From positions 62,001 to 126,000 of the forward strand of contig OZ234496.1 in assembly GCA_965153455.1 (NCBI GenBank): a stretch of 64,000 nucleotides of DNA, given 5' to 3'. The notes below the pieces were generated by a model. It was not told the origin of the DNA. It did no database searches and was given only the letters and a program-made list of their open reading frames with translations. Made by a program: the position numbers and the translations under genes. Shown here one piece after another: positions 37,101 to 47,815 of the stretch (position 1 is its first letter; each line of letters starts with the position of its first letter). The stretch comes from Sphagnum compactum (taxonomy: Eukaryota; Bryophyta; Sphagnopsida; Sphagnales).

Positions 37101-37849
37101 TCATGATTCATATTTGAATGACTATGAGTATGTTTCGATAAAATTTTTTCATATTATGTTTATACCGACCATAACGTAAGAAAGATCATGAAATTGAACC
37201 CGTGGGCCTAAAATTTCGTGTTCGACATCTTTTGAAACGAATCCAATGTTCAGAAACATAACATGCAAGAATTACTATGTGGTCAATATCCATATGCAAT
37301 CAATGTGGAAGATCTCACACAAAACCATATGTTCCCATTCCGAGCGCACGTTGTGGGAAAAATGTGTAATAGATTTTCTCACGTGTCCTTCACCCTGGTA
37401 GGTCTCACGTGAAAGGAAATAATTTGATAACCAAACTCCGATGAAAGTTCGACCATCCACACACAGTCCTAAGGCTCGTTCGCACCGACCTCGCTCGCCA
37501 CAGGTCGTGAAACTTCCGCCATCAATTCAGCATGCAAAACAACGATCAAATATCACACACATACACAGCTACGGAAATGGTTTCATCCGGGCTATTAACC
37601 TCTCCTATCGATACATACACAGCTACGAAAGTCGTTTCATCCTTGCTAATCACCTCTCCTATTAAATGGATGCGATGCCTCCCAGGTTCAATTTGTTTTC
37701 TGCAACAAGCCAATTTGATTGGCCAATCGCTCAGAAGGAAGTGAAGCAACGGAAGCTCCCTAAAATAGAAGGTTTTATTTTGAGTTCCTCCCCTTTGGCT
37801 CACCTGCACGTGTGAAAGGAGTACTACATGTGCCATAACAAATGGGTTA
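34131..37849. other. AT-rich DNA, no gene recognised
   Basis: There are no supported genes. A T-rich tract (36890-37060) followed by ATGTAACCCGATCGATC is echoed by 39140-39330 (T-rich, then ATGTAACTGGATCGAT), so these stretches may be diverged copies of one repeat. The long open frames in the T tracts are low-complexity Phe/Leu runs. Confidence 0.35.
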
Positions 37850-38140
37850 CAGGTGGGGTGCTATGGAGAACATGTTGGGGGAATACATTGAGAACTTGGA
37901 CAACAAATTGAAGACATGATGGTAACTTATTGGGAACTTAAAAGGAACAAGGGAAAATTCGAAAAGTATCCTCTTCTAAATCCCCGCCCCCAAACTGAAA
38001 AATGCAAGGCACCTTTGGCGTGTGCTCGGGCCTTCCCGTTGGCTGCAGGAAATTTCTCCTCCCAAAAGAGTTCATCACCATTTTTGGCCCGACCTTTACC
38101 CCCCACAAGTATAATTTTTTTTTTTGTTGAATTTGATTGG
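37850..38140 (+). repeat. Repeat C copy 2
   Basis: A diverged copy of the unit at 38265-38529. It has the same order of phrases: an AACATGTTGGGGGAA-type start, a CCCCGCCCCC run, AATGCAAGGCACCTT, GGCCTTCCCGTTGGCTGCA, TTCATCACCATTTTTGGC and ACCCCCCACAAGTA. It stands in tandem with copy 3. Confidence 0.6.
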
Positions 38141-38264
38141 CCCATGTCTAAAAGTTGAAACCCTGAGGCTTCCCAAAAATTTGAAGATTCTATGGACAGA
38201 TGGAATGCCTCCCCCTTTCGCCCACCTATATATGTGAGAAGGGGAGGACTTTGAGCAAAACATA

Positions 38265-38620
38265 TGGGATTAAAGCAGGGTGCAATTGAGAAAACCCATG
38301 GGGAACGCATTGGCAACCTACTGGAACAAATGAAAAAACACAAAAATCTTTTTGCCCCCCCCCGCCCCCAACCTGACCAAACTCGAAAGGAGAAAAACAA
38401 GACACCTTGAGTGTATGCCGAACCTTCCCATTAGTTGCATGAAACTTCTATTGCCAAAACTTGTTGGTGCCGTTTTCAACCTTGTCTAATACCCCCATTA
38501 TAAACCGGGGGTACACATTATTTATTCAATCAGGAGGTTGCACACAACATCAGATCCGTAAAAACCTCCTTTACTTTCTTTTTCCTTTTCACATTTCTTT
38601 TTATTCTTCCTGGTTTTGGT
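38265..38620 (+). repeat. Repeat C copy 3 (Helitron empty site)
   Basis: This is the uninterrupted version of the repeat that is split by the Helitron at 18086-19395. It reads GGGATTAAAGCAGGGTG ... ATAAACCGGGGGTACAC ... TTATTCAATCAGGAGGTTG without a break. The pre-insertion A/T site lies between 38529 and 38530. Confidence 0.8.
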
Positions 38621-40159
38621 TTTTCCCTTGATCTCTCACTTTTCGATGATTTCAAATCGGCAAAAAATCTTATATTTCGATTTTTTTTTTTGGGGCAATT
38701 TCTTCCCCCTAGAAAAAGGACGCCCTACACCTTGGATAACATTTTTTCTTCCAATTTTGCGATGTAGCCAGTTTGGCAATGATCCACAGTTGAATTTAGC
38801 AAATTTTGATTATCGACAAGGTAAAGCAAAAAAAGTAACAAATTTGAAAGGAATTTTACTATTTTCTAAATATTTATTTCCTAGAGTTGTATACTTTCCA
38901 TTGTTATGGGTTTTCTATAGATGCTTTCCCCATTGGTTTTATTAATTTGTATATATTCATTTTTTATATATTATGCTTGCTAGAAAGGTTGGTATCTTAT
39001 CTCTTATTTCATCCGTGGTTTTCATTTTCTACGATGTTTGCAAAAAACTATTTTTTTGCTGTGTATTTTTTCTTTTTATTCTGTATGGTCAATTTTTAGA
39101 TTTTAGGGGTGTAAGTTTTCAAATAAAACGTAGTTTCTTTGCCTTCTTTTTCTTCTTACAAATTTTGTTATCAATCTCATTTGTTTATGTTTTTTTTTTA
39201 CAACCTTTTTTTTGGGTATTTATAACCTTTGACAACCTTATTTTTGTTTTTTTATATTTTTTGGTTTCTTTTTTTCTTTTATTTTGGTTTTTCAAATATG
39301 TAACTGGATCGATAATATTTATAAAATTTTGTACATGTAGTTACGATAATTCCTTTGAGCTATGCTTCAAATTGTGATTGCACATAACCACATCCCTTCT
39401 TTTTATTTGTCTTTCGCAGGGGAGCCAACGAGCATTTCGATTGCGACACGAACGAACCGCATTCAATGATTAACCTAGATTGCAAGATCATTTGCGCGAC
39501 TCCTACGTCCTATTCCTTCTTCCTAACCTCGAGCATGCAGTGTTTATGAGCAAATTTTAGCAATGTTTGTGTTGATATTTCTCGAAATAATCTAACGACC
39601 AAAAACCTTGGATGCAAGATTTACATCGTGCCGGAGATATCATTGTAATCAAAATGGATGATCTCACGTAAAACATTTTCTACCAACCGCAGCTGAAAGA
39701 AAATGTGCATGAAATTTTGGGCTTGTCATTCACAATATCAAGATTTCACATCAAAGGAAGTAAATAAGTTCTGAGAACCCTATGATTTCGAACGTGTCAT
39801 TACAGGTGGGCCAAGATTTTTTGCCTAAAATGAAACAGGCTTCAAGGTAACTCAATGCGATATAAAAGATTGCATACGGTGGTCGACCCATTGAATCATT
39901 CACGTAAAGGTTATTTTGACACAGAGTTGACATATACTTGAATCACACAGCCCTTGTTCCTTCCATGCTCAATTCTCAAACTCGTGTGCCTGGAAAGGTG
40001 CGTAATTAATTTTTTGTTATCGTCAATCCTTTTGATGGCACTAGGTTGATCATTCATTGTAGTTGGTTTTTTATCAGCGTTTATGATCTTGCAAGAGGCA
40101 TCAATTTTCTGTCCATTTGTTTCAAAATATTTTCTGTCTTATAATCGTATTTTTTGCAA
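38621..40159. other. T-rich DNA upstream of small gene
   Basis: This is strongly T-rich to about 39330. Open frames here are Phe/Leu low complexity. From 39400 to 40159 the composition is balanced and the DNA may hold the promoter and leader of the gene at 40160. The stretch 39600-39790 loosely resembles 37260-37430. Confidence 0.35.
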
Positions 40160-40591
40160 ATGGGAGAACTCGAAGCCACCAACCTGATGGACATGCCCTC
40201 AAATGTTCGAACTAACATCCTCAAGTTTTTATGGGCCGGGGAATATGATGCATGGGAATATGAGGAGAATGGTCGCGTTTTAATCGTCGACCTGCATAAG
40301 TTGCTTTCCCCTGTCACTGATGAGAGGGAAAAACAAATGACAGACATTCTGGCCCATGTTGAGCTTAGGGTGGTTGACCATCTCGTCATCCTGGCATACT
40401 TAGAATTCACAGAAAGAAATCAGTTACACGGACGTTGTTACACATTGTATCACCCCCTAGAGGTAGAATGGTTCCTAGAACTTGATAATTTGGTCCGCAA
40501 TCCGCCTCCGAACATGCTTGTCACTATTAAAATGCATGGTGACGACATATATGGAACGCCTGGTGACGACATTGATGACAAGAAGGAATAG
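40160..40591 (+). CDS. Hypothetical acidic 143-residue protein
   Basis: A single-exon ATG frame begins MGELEATNLMDMPSNVRTNI and ends GDDIDDKKE. It has balanced amino acids, many charged residues, and mixed alpha/beta-like wording (VLIVDLHKLL, HVELRVVDHLVILAYLEF). It has no signal peptide or membrane segment. It differs from the low-complexity open frames around it and is the best small-gene candidate in the middle of the window. I do not recognise the family. It could also be a terminal exon of a longer gene, or a retroelement remnant. In-frame TTG-CAA precedes the ATG, so the first Met at 40160 is chosen. Confidence 0.45.
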   Translation: MGELEATNLMDMPSNVRTNILKFLWAGEYDAWEYEENGRVLIVDLHKLLSPVTDEREKQMTDILAHVELRVVDHLVILAYLEFTERNQLHGRCYTLYHPLEVEWFLELDNLVRNPPPNMLVTIKMHGDDIYGTPGDDIDDKKE

Positions 40592-41516
40592 ATTTGTCAT
40601 CATAATAGTAATCATTCATTTTTGTCGGCATTACGAAAAAAAATGCTTGTGATAGTTTTAAGTGCGATGTGGATATTTGATATAAAAGCAATGACAGCTC
40701 AAAAGATACTAATTGTTCATTGTTGCAAGCAGCATGAAAAAAATACTTCTGATGGCTTCGAAGTTAATGTTTTTTTTTCCCCTCCTTCATTTGACATGTG
40801 GAAGGGTTAACTTTTATAAATTACTTCTTACTGTTTAAGGGGGCAAGATGACTTGTTTTACAGGTTTAGTTTGATTGTTTACGGGAAGAGGGTGCGCCTT
40901 TATTTATGTATTTTAATTTCTTTTACTGTTGAACGGGAGGGGTGCAGGTTAATGTTTTTCTTTCTCCTTCATTTGACATGTGCAAGGAGGAGGGGAAGAG
41001 GGGAGGAGGTTTTTATATTTTTCAAAACTTTTTTTTCATTGTTTGTCAACCTTTTTTTTTCTTAAAAAAACTTTGTTTTTCATTGTTTAACTTCTATTTG
41101 CCAACTTGTTTTTCGTCGACATTCTCACGTTTTTCGAATGCCATCTTGTTGATTTCATGTGTGGACTCTCTCCGTCTCACTATAAACTGAGGTCGTCGTC
41201 TTGCTGCCATCACCAGTATGTATGATTTGTTCAATCCATATCAATTTACACCTTCATGGGCACCCCTCCTGAGTTGCAAAAAGCTTGAAGGCAAGGTCCT
41301 CGTGCAACCTTTTTGTTGCGCATAGCAGACAAAAGGTTGGCATCAACTCGAGCAGGCATTGAAAGATGCCATATATGACCTTCATCTTCAATTCAGTCAG
41401 TAGTTTAGGGGAAATAAACTTGACGATGATGTAACACAATTGAAAGACAACAAACACTGAAACTTCGGTTCTGCAACACTTCCGCAAGGTCAGCAGTCGG
41501 TGTCAAGAGGGTACCA

Positions 41517-41654
41517 TCAATTCTGCCTGAAATTCATTAGCAACTGCCTTATAGCTTCCGTAGCCTCCTCTCGAGAGGGCACCCCTCTCAGCTTTGAAAA
41601 AACCTCCCCCTTCACAATATCTTCTAAGCAGAAGTCGTAATTCAGTTCTGGTTC
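41517..41654 (-). other. Exon-like open stretch, unrecognised
   Basis: On the minus strand a 45-codon frame reads KEPELNYDFCLEDIVKGEVF, then SKLRGVPSREEATEAIRQLL and ends at TGA. The composition is protein-like and unlike the surrounding frames. It lies on the same strand as the gene fragments from 42.1 to 47.4 kb and may be one more captured exon. The family is not recognised. Confidence 0.25.
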
Positions 41655-42147
41655 TTTGAGAAAACCAACAACCCAATTCTGATTCCAAATGCATACTTTT
41701 GCATGGCTAGTAGGTTTAAATCCTCTCTCTTTTAAAACCTGCTCTGTATGTCTGCAGACTTCTGAGCTGATGGAGGAGATTCACCATTCACATGTTTGTA
41801 CTGTGAAATCTATTGATGTGGTTTACAAGAGCAATGTCAGTTGGGGGATATGTCAACCAAACATGTTCTCAAAGACTTGTCTGTTCCTAGGGTAGCATGA
41901 TAGGGCTTTTAACTGTCTTGTCTTACGTGAGGGACAAGAGCTTGATCTAGACAAACCTTTAATTAGTGGAGGTAGGCCTGAGGGCTCAAAACGCAATCTA
42001 AGATTTCAGAATGCCACGTGGGATAATTCGAGTATGTGATGAGCAGGTATGTTGCTCAGAGAAGAGCACACTGTCAAAACAGAAAAAAGGCACAAATAGA
42101 GACTTTAGCAATGTCCTGATCTGAGACCCATGAATTTGTCTTTCTAC

Positions 42148-42469
42148 CTGCAGTTGTTGTTCTGAAGGCAAGAGCTGCAGAGATTGAGAGTACACCAATG
42201 TTCCCATTGTCCATGCACTCTCATTTGATCCTGAGGCAGCTAACAGCTTTGCCAATGCCGCATCTGGTCCATCTTCCTCCTGCATAGCCAAGCTCCCTAG
42301 CATCAATTCCACAATCATGAAACCACAATCCTGCTGAGCTCAAGAAGGGTATGTAAAAGAGGAGCAGTATGTACCTTGGAGGAGATTCCGGAGGAAATTG
42401 CGAGAGACCTTAATTTGCCATAATGCTGACATGCTATCTTAAGCAAACCCCAAAGGAGCCGCATTGAGT
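42148..42469 (-). pseudogene. SEC16-like gene fragment, two exons
   Basis: Exon a (42469-42374) encodes SMRLLWGLLKIACQHYGKLR. Exon b (42333-42148) encodes DGPDAALAKLLAASGSNES and SQSLQLLPSEQQLQ, then a donor. The order (LLW..L.IAC..YG.LRS, then AALAKL.AS, then LPSE.Q) resembles the start of the central conserved domain of plant SEC16, the scaffold of ER exit sites. The identification rests on these motifs and is moderate. Only 40 bases separate the exons, which is short for a plant intron, so the intron may carry a deletion. The next SEC16 exon (LLVSGRKKEAL-type) is absent. It is therefore a fragment, not a gene. Confidence 0.5.
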
Positions 42470-42733
42470 CTTGTGGTGAGCATGAGGAGATGCAGTCATC
42501 AATCGCCAAAAGTTAGGAAAATCAACGTAAATAATGCAAGATTTAGATTTGGTTTTCAGTTTGTAGCCAAAAGTATAGAAGGATGATTAAACATTTGTGT
42601 AAATATCTATTTTATACCCAGATTTGGCTAAATATTCCTTAGGATGATTGCCACTTTGCCTACATCCGAAAAACAATTCCTTACAAAAACACCAAGTTAT
42701 TGTTACCCAAGTTCTATTCATGCAGGATATTGG

Positions 42734-43025
42734 CCACAGTGAACCAGCAACCACCAGTGCACCATGAAGGATGAATCATGGTAAGTGGTCGAGAAACAGT
42801 TTTATGTTGGCTTGCAGTTCCCAAGCTAACCATGGTGGTTAGCTCAGTTGTTTTTTTTTAAAAACCTATCTACCTACCTATGTATGAGACCTATTTCCTA
42901 CAGAAAATTGGTTACTAAGGTGAAACCAAATATTTACCTGAGTTGAGGTGGATGAGGTTCATCCACAACTGAGTAAGAATGGGCATCCAGTGGATGATAT
43001 ATTGGTGGGTGCTGGTTCATCATGG
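42734..43025 (-). mobile_element. MITE-like element, diverged third copy
   Basis: This is an inverted relative of the MITE in the duplicated segments. It starts CCACAGTGAACCAGCAACC, contains CCATGGTGGTTAGCTCAGTT and CCTATCTACCTACC, and ends TGGGTGCTGGTTCATCATGG. It is shorter (292 bases) and clearly more diverged than the copies in A and B. It stands alone, without the 4.4-kb segment, which shows the element is an independent mobile family. Confidence 0.6.
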
Positions 43026-43789
43026 CTGTGCTTTTTGTTATGGTTTGTTGGATGATAAATATATATTGGTCTACAAGTATGAGCAACAAATTTGTGCTAC
43101 AAGCCTAATGTGAGAAAGACCTAGTTTAGTGGTGGTATTGCCTTAACCAAGAGCTGACAGAGTGGTCGGTAGTGTAGGTAATGCAAAAGCTGAAAGCAAA
43201 AGATAGTTTAAGTAAAGAGCTGATGAATGCTATTCAACATTTGCAGTTGCAACTTACTTACTGCTTTATGTCTCTGCCCCTTTTTGGGTCTTACTTTCAG
43301 ACATAGAACTAACTAGTTAGTTCAGAAAGGACTTCCAAAAATAGCCAAAAAACCATTTGGTTTGGCCTTCCGATGCTACTAGTAGTAGCCTCCATAGGGT
43401 TTGGGGTAGAAATGCCTTACATGGTGCCACATTTGCAACATTTGTTTAGGGTTTTTGGTGAGGGGTTTTCAGGGTTTAGTTAGGGGTGTCTCTTCTGAGA
43501 TTTCCCCTCATTTTCTGTGCTTTTTTTCTAGCATGGGCATGGCTTCCAAGATGGGCAACATGAAGGGGAATTTGTTTTTTAAAGTGGGTTTTGTATTTCG
43601 AACATGGAAGACTAGAAAGAAGAAGGGCCCTGAAATTAAATGTGCAAGAGAAAAATAATGGCATTTTGGGAATATGAGCTACGTGTTTTGCAATTATCTT
43701 TGTCATGGTTGCCATTCTTTTGTCAAAAAAGTTAACCAACTATTTCTTAAATCCTGATGAATAAATACATATCCATTTTAGAAGCTCGT
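43026..43789. other. Spacer without recognised gene
   Basis: I recognise nothing here. A plus-strand open stretch (43455-43658) is rich in basic residues but lacks family motifs. Confidence 0.35.
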
Positions 43790-43806
43790 ACAGACCAATC
43801 GATCGT

Positions 43807-44253
43807 GATCCGGCTCCTACAGACCAATCGATCGGGATTGATCGATCGGTCTGTAGTGCCATAAAGCTCAGCCCGGCCCGAGGCATCCACCAATGCTCCA
43901 ACCAAGGCATTGGTGCTCTCAACAATGACACGAAAGGATCTTGCACAATCAACAGATTGGGGGTGGACGCCTTGAGAATGCTGATCCGGCTCCTACAGAC
44001 CAATCGATCGGGATCGATCGATCGGTCTGTAGTGCCATAAAGCTCAGCCCGGCCCGAGGCATCCACCAATGCTCCAAACAAGGCATTGGTGCTCTCAACA
44101 ATGACACGAAAGGATCATGCACAATCAACAGATTGGGGGTGGACGCCTCGAGAATGCTGATCTGGCTCCTACAGACCAATCGATCGGGATCGATCGATCG
44201 GTCTGTAGTGCCATAAAGCTCAGCCCGGCCCGAGGCATCCACCAATGCTCCAA
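43807..44253. repeat. 176-bp tandem repeat, about 2.5 units
   Basis: Units begin GATCCGGCTCCTACAGACC at 43807 and 43983, and GATCTGGCTCC at 44159, an exact 176-base period. Each unit opens with a palindromic block (ACAGACCAATCGATCGGG ... CGATCGATCGGTCTGT) and continues through CAGCCCGGCCCGAGGCATCC. The last unit stops after the first 95 bases. The minus strand stays open across the array, but 176 is not a multiple of three, so the frame changes from unit to unit and coding is unlikely. Confidence 0.9.
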
Positions 44254-44407
44254 ACACATAATTCATTGATATAAGTATCAACTGAGAGCGCATGACATTC
44301 CAAAATGACTGATTTGCAGAGAGAAAAAGACCCGTTGTTTTCTTTGCTTTTGTTTTGAAGCATAAAGAGGGTAGGGTGATCTCAAGCTGCAGATAGATAC
44401 CACATAC

Positions 44408-45104
44408 CTACAGTCCAATTGTACTGAGCTGAGAACTGAACTCCATTGGATGTGTTGACAGAGACGACGAAGGAACGCTGGCCATCAAGCAGGTTCACAA
44501 GAGAATCCTCTCGGCCAGCACAATGCTCAAAATTTCTCTGATCCAACTGCAGTGTTTTGCCGCCACCCAGCTAGTGAGAGTTGTCATCAGTGAACTATAA
44601 TAACAGTCTAGAACTTGACAACGGGCTTCACCAGCCTTGCAGAAGAGGACTGTCATCTGCCGTAAATTAGGTTTGTTATGTGCAGGTTGGGGACATGAAC
44701 AATCCAAAGTGCTTATCAAATCTCTGCGAATGCAACAGCAGAAGGAGCAGCAGCAGCTCCCATGGTTTACAGCTTGAGGATAGAGGAGTGCAAAAATAGG
44801 AAGCAAGTCTACTTACCTGATCTGCTGCAAGAGCATCAACAAAATGCCTGCCTACCTTGCATCGAATTGAGCACAGAGTGGCACACGTATCAATGCTGCT
44901 GCCGCTGCCATATGCAGCACTTGTCAAATTGGAGCGAAATGTCACACTTGTGTTGGAAGTGTATTTGGCAGGTGCTTCCGTGAATGTAATTCTCCGTGTC
45001 TGGGATTCTTGTAGTAAGTCTGGAATCACAACAACAAACAAGAGCAAGGCAAGAAACCTCCCAATGCAGACATGAAGCAGCTTACAGGAGGAGGAGGTAC
45101 CCAT
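44408..45104 (-). pseudogene. Secreted Ig-like-domain protein, 5' fragment
   Basis: Exon 1 (45104-44817, 96 codons) starts MGTSSSCKLLHVCIGRFLAL with a signal peptide or signal anchor (LALLLFVVVI), then RITFTEAPAKYTSNTSVTFR and CATLCSIRCKVG. Exon 2 (44570-44408, acceptor CACTAG) continues in phase 0 with GGGKTLQLDQRNFEHC, LLDGQRSFVVSVNTSNG and YNWTVG, then donor GTATGT. The pattern T..S.TF.F...C...C.LDG...C...L.DG.H.F.V.....Y.WTVD is a beta-sandwich repeat known from bacterial surface proteins and from large plant membrane proteins. Further repeats would be expected after YNWTV, but the next DNA is the 176-bp array, so only the first domain is left. Confidence 0.6.
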
Positions 45105-45225
45105 GCATGATTCTTGGTAACCAAGCAACCACAAGAAGAAGCTAGCTCTGGCTGTGATCATCACGCCTTCTAAGTGGTCAGCCTAGTCACGTCCTCCACT
45201 GCTGCTGCTGCCGCCGCCCAACATT

Positions 45226-45290
45226 CTCGTTTGCATAATGCTTCCAGCTGCTCATGATCAATCCTTTATCCTTACTCACCGCCCAGTGCG
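45226..45290 (+). repeat. 66-bp direct repeat, left copy
   Basis: CTCGTTTGCATAATGCTTCC ... CTTACTCACCGCCCAGTGCG is repeated almost exactly at 47537-47603. The two copies bracket 2.25 kb that holds the fragment at 46052-46468. On the minus strand the block contains a donor-like GGTGAGTAAGG. Confidence 0.85.
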
Positions 45291-46051
45291 TAAGGATAGA
45301 GGATTGATCAATGCTTGCTGAGACTCTGGGATGGCTGTCCAAAGAAGCACAGACGGCACTGTTCGATCTGAAACACAAAACCAGGAGTTTTTGACATAAG
45401 CCCAAAAGCCAAGACTTGAGAGCTGGCCGATCTCAAAATCACTGCGTGCCCACCCACAGGAGAAATCTTCAGATTGCAAGTCCTCAGATCCTCATCCCTA
45501 AACCCACATATTTGTCAAACTGAGATTCATTGAAGATGCTTATATTACGGCTGAGCAAATCCAGCGAACCTTTTTCCTTCCAGTCTCTCTCCAACCCTAA
45601 ATCTCATCAGGACTACCGATTCCAGTCTAGCCGGTTCAAAAGGAATGCACACGCATACCAAAGTGAACAAGAACACTAGAGTTTGCAGTTCTCTAGAAGA
45701 GATTTCCTGCTGCATCAGTGCAGAATCCTCTTCTCATTGAGATTCAAACCCTGCCTGATGGAGTTTGAGTGGAAAGCCCAACTTGCAGAGAATAAACAAT
45801 TCCAAGCATTATTTGCTTGTAAGTAGCAGGTATAACAGCTCCATCTCCAGAGACAAGCAGCTTCAGATGATCAAGCAACAACACCAATGTAACAAAGTAA
45901 GACCCATGGTAGTAGCAGATACCCGTCCATCCATGGACAGACTTTCTGGAACAATTACTGCTATACGAGCCAAACCCAAAACTCAAAAGGTTTGGGCATC
46001 TGATCTCCTTGTCCTCTACAAATGCTAGGCAAATGTGCAGGGAGAGAGTAC

Positions 46052-46468
46052 CCGTGGCTGGGAAAAGAAGAGGCAGATCGGGACAGTGCTCCAGCCTCAG
46101 TCTGGGCAGGGGAAACCATATTTTCTGGCAAAGGTGGTGATGCTCGTTGAGTACAAGATTCAGACTCTCCCACTTTGAGTCCATTCAAACTTGATGCCAT
46201 CACCTGTGAACCTCAGTGCTACAAGTTACAACCACGGGCTACCCTCTAGGGTTGAACAACATGAAGTCTAGCAAAATGCACTTTTGAGATCGACCATAAA
46301 GGGCCGTGGAAGGAAGTATAGTGAACACATGAGAAACCTACCTCTGTAAGATAGAGCTTGTGAACATGGTAATTATCATAGTAGATTTCATCCTCCACCA
46401 CCCGACTCCTTTTCCCAGTCATTGCAGAACTTGAATCTCGACCCATATTGCTGGGCAAATCTGCTCCT
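46052..46468 (-). pseudogene. Fragment of an unnamed plant-conserved protein
   Basis: Exon 1 (46468-46342, acceptor TTGCAG, donor GTAGGT) encodes GADLPSNMGRDSSSAM, GKRSRVVEDEIYYDNYH and HKLYLTE. Exon 2 begins at 46203 (acceptor TTCACAG) with VMASSLNGLKVGESES and runs through a Ser/Pro-rich stretch to about 46052 (SFPSHG). The phase-0 join YLTE/VMASSLNGL gives a motif that I associate with a plant-wide family of unknown function (DEIYYDNYH.HK.YL.E.MASSLNGL). Neither a start nor an end exon is evident nearby, so it is a partial copy. Confidence 0.45.
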
Positions 46469-47140
46469 CTGCAATAAAAATTCATAAGCCCCAAAATATC
46501 AGAAAAATAATAACCACCACCCCTGCCTTGCTGGTTCACACACCTGCCTTCTTAAGTATTGGCAGCAAAATTCTACTGCAATGTTCCAGATTCAAAATTT
46601 CAAAAAACCTTGCCATGCATCAGAATTTCACAAACGTTCAAATGCATCAGAAATTCACAAACTTTCCAATGCTTTTCAAATGAGCTGACAGGCTGGCAAT
46701 GGTTAGATAGGTCTTGAGGGATTTTGATTCCAAATGCACAAGACAAATGTGAGTTGAGGTGAGTTGTATCCTTGAGTGATTTAGATCATGGATGCACACG
46801 AAATTTCAAGCAGTTCATGGTGCTTATTATGTGTGGCTTGTAACCTCTAACTCCTAGAGCTTGCTGGGCTAACTGCAGGTCCTACATTCGAAATGCTAGG
46901 GTCTGACATTGTGATTTGCTTCACTTTGCACGGTGGAAGGTCTTGACACAAAAAACAGGTTTCTGTTCAGTGATGATATTATGGTCAAATTTTCTCAACA
47001 ACAGATTGCCAGACTCTCAAGAATTACTTACCTGCTGCAACTCAGATACCAAAGGAATGTATCGGAAAACTGTGCAAGATCTACAAGCTGTTTTCATAAA
47101 GCCAGTGTTCTCTGGTCTCCGAAAGAAATGCTGCTAGGTA

Positions 47141-47437
47141 CTAGGGAGATTGCGATATAAAAACAAGTGACCAAAAAAGGTAGTATTCTCTCTCTCTTCC
47201 CCTCCCCCGGATACCACATCTGTAACATCGAAAGCAAGAAGAGGCACGGGAGGAGTTGGAAGGCAAAACGTGTACATGGAACCGAGGCGAGGCTCCGAGC
47301 GACTCATCGGCATTCTTCTTAAGCGATCGGGCAGAGGGGAAAGAGACGAATCTCTCATGGCCAACAAGCTGAGAGCATCGGTCTGCCCTCGAGGTGTTCA
47401 ACGTACCTCTGGACAAAGATTGAAACGCACGCAACAA
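47141..47437 (-). other. Exon-like frame with presequence-like start
   Basis: A minus-strand frame of 98 codons starts MLRAFQSLSRGTLNTSRADR, rich in Arg and Ser and almost free of acids, like a mitochondrial or plastid targeting peptide. It could be a first exon (a possible donor lies after GIRG). No family is recognised, and it lies in the cluster of minus-strand fragments. Confidence 0.2.
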
Positions 47438-47536
47438 TCGGCATCGCTGTGAGCACAGTCCGTCGTCGACGTGTGTACACTACTGCAGCGTCGTTGTCGT
47501 CACTCTTTAGCACGTCGAAAACTCGAAACTAAAACC

Positions 47537-47603
47537 CTCGTTTGCGTAATGCTTCCAGCTGCTCATGATCAATCCTCTATCCTTACTCACCGCCCCCAGT
47601 GCG
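47537..47603 (+). repeat. 66-bp direct repeat, right copy
   Basis: This is the partner of 45226-45290, with three extra or changed bases. It ends about 210 bases before the start of segment B. Confidence 0.85.
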
Positions 47604-47815
47604 ACAGCCGATGGAATTGCAAGCCATGAAATCTAGTTTTAAGAGCTGAATCTCGATCATGTATGCTGCTGGTGCTGCCCTGGAAGAAGCCGGAGGTCCA
47701 ATATTGATGAATGGTACTAGACATCATGAGTTCTTCTTCTGACAATGTCTTCTGCACAAAAAACCCTAACCAGCTCCCGAGTTTCTCCATCAAGCTCCAG
47801 TCTAGTACGATCAGG

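Noticed and set aside
38973-39377. 134-codon hydrophobic frame as a membrane protein gene
   Set aside because: The DNA is a T-rich tract, so Phe and Leu runs follow from composition. It has no start context, no motif, and a similar tract at 36890-37060 shows the same artefact.
43740-44293. Overlapping 113-114 codon frames with repeated GRAELYGTTDRSI wording
   Set aside because: They are the reading of the 176-bp tandem repeat. Because 176 is not divisible by three the frame changes from unit to unit, and no start or neighbouring exon supports them.
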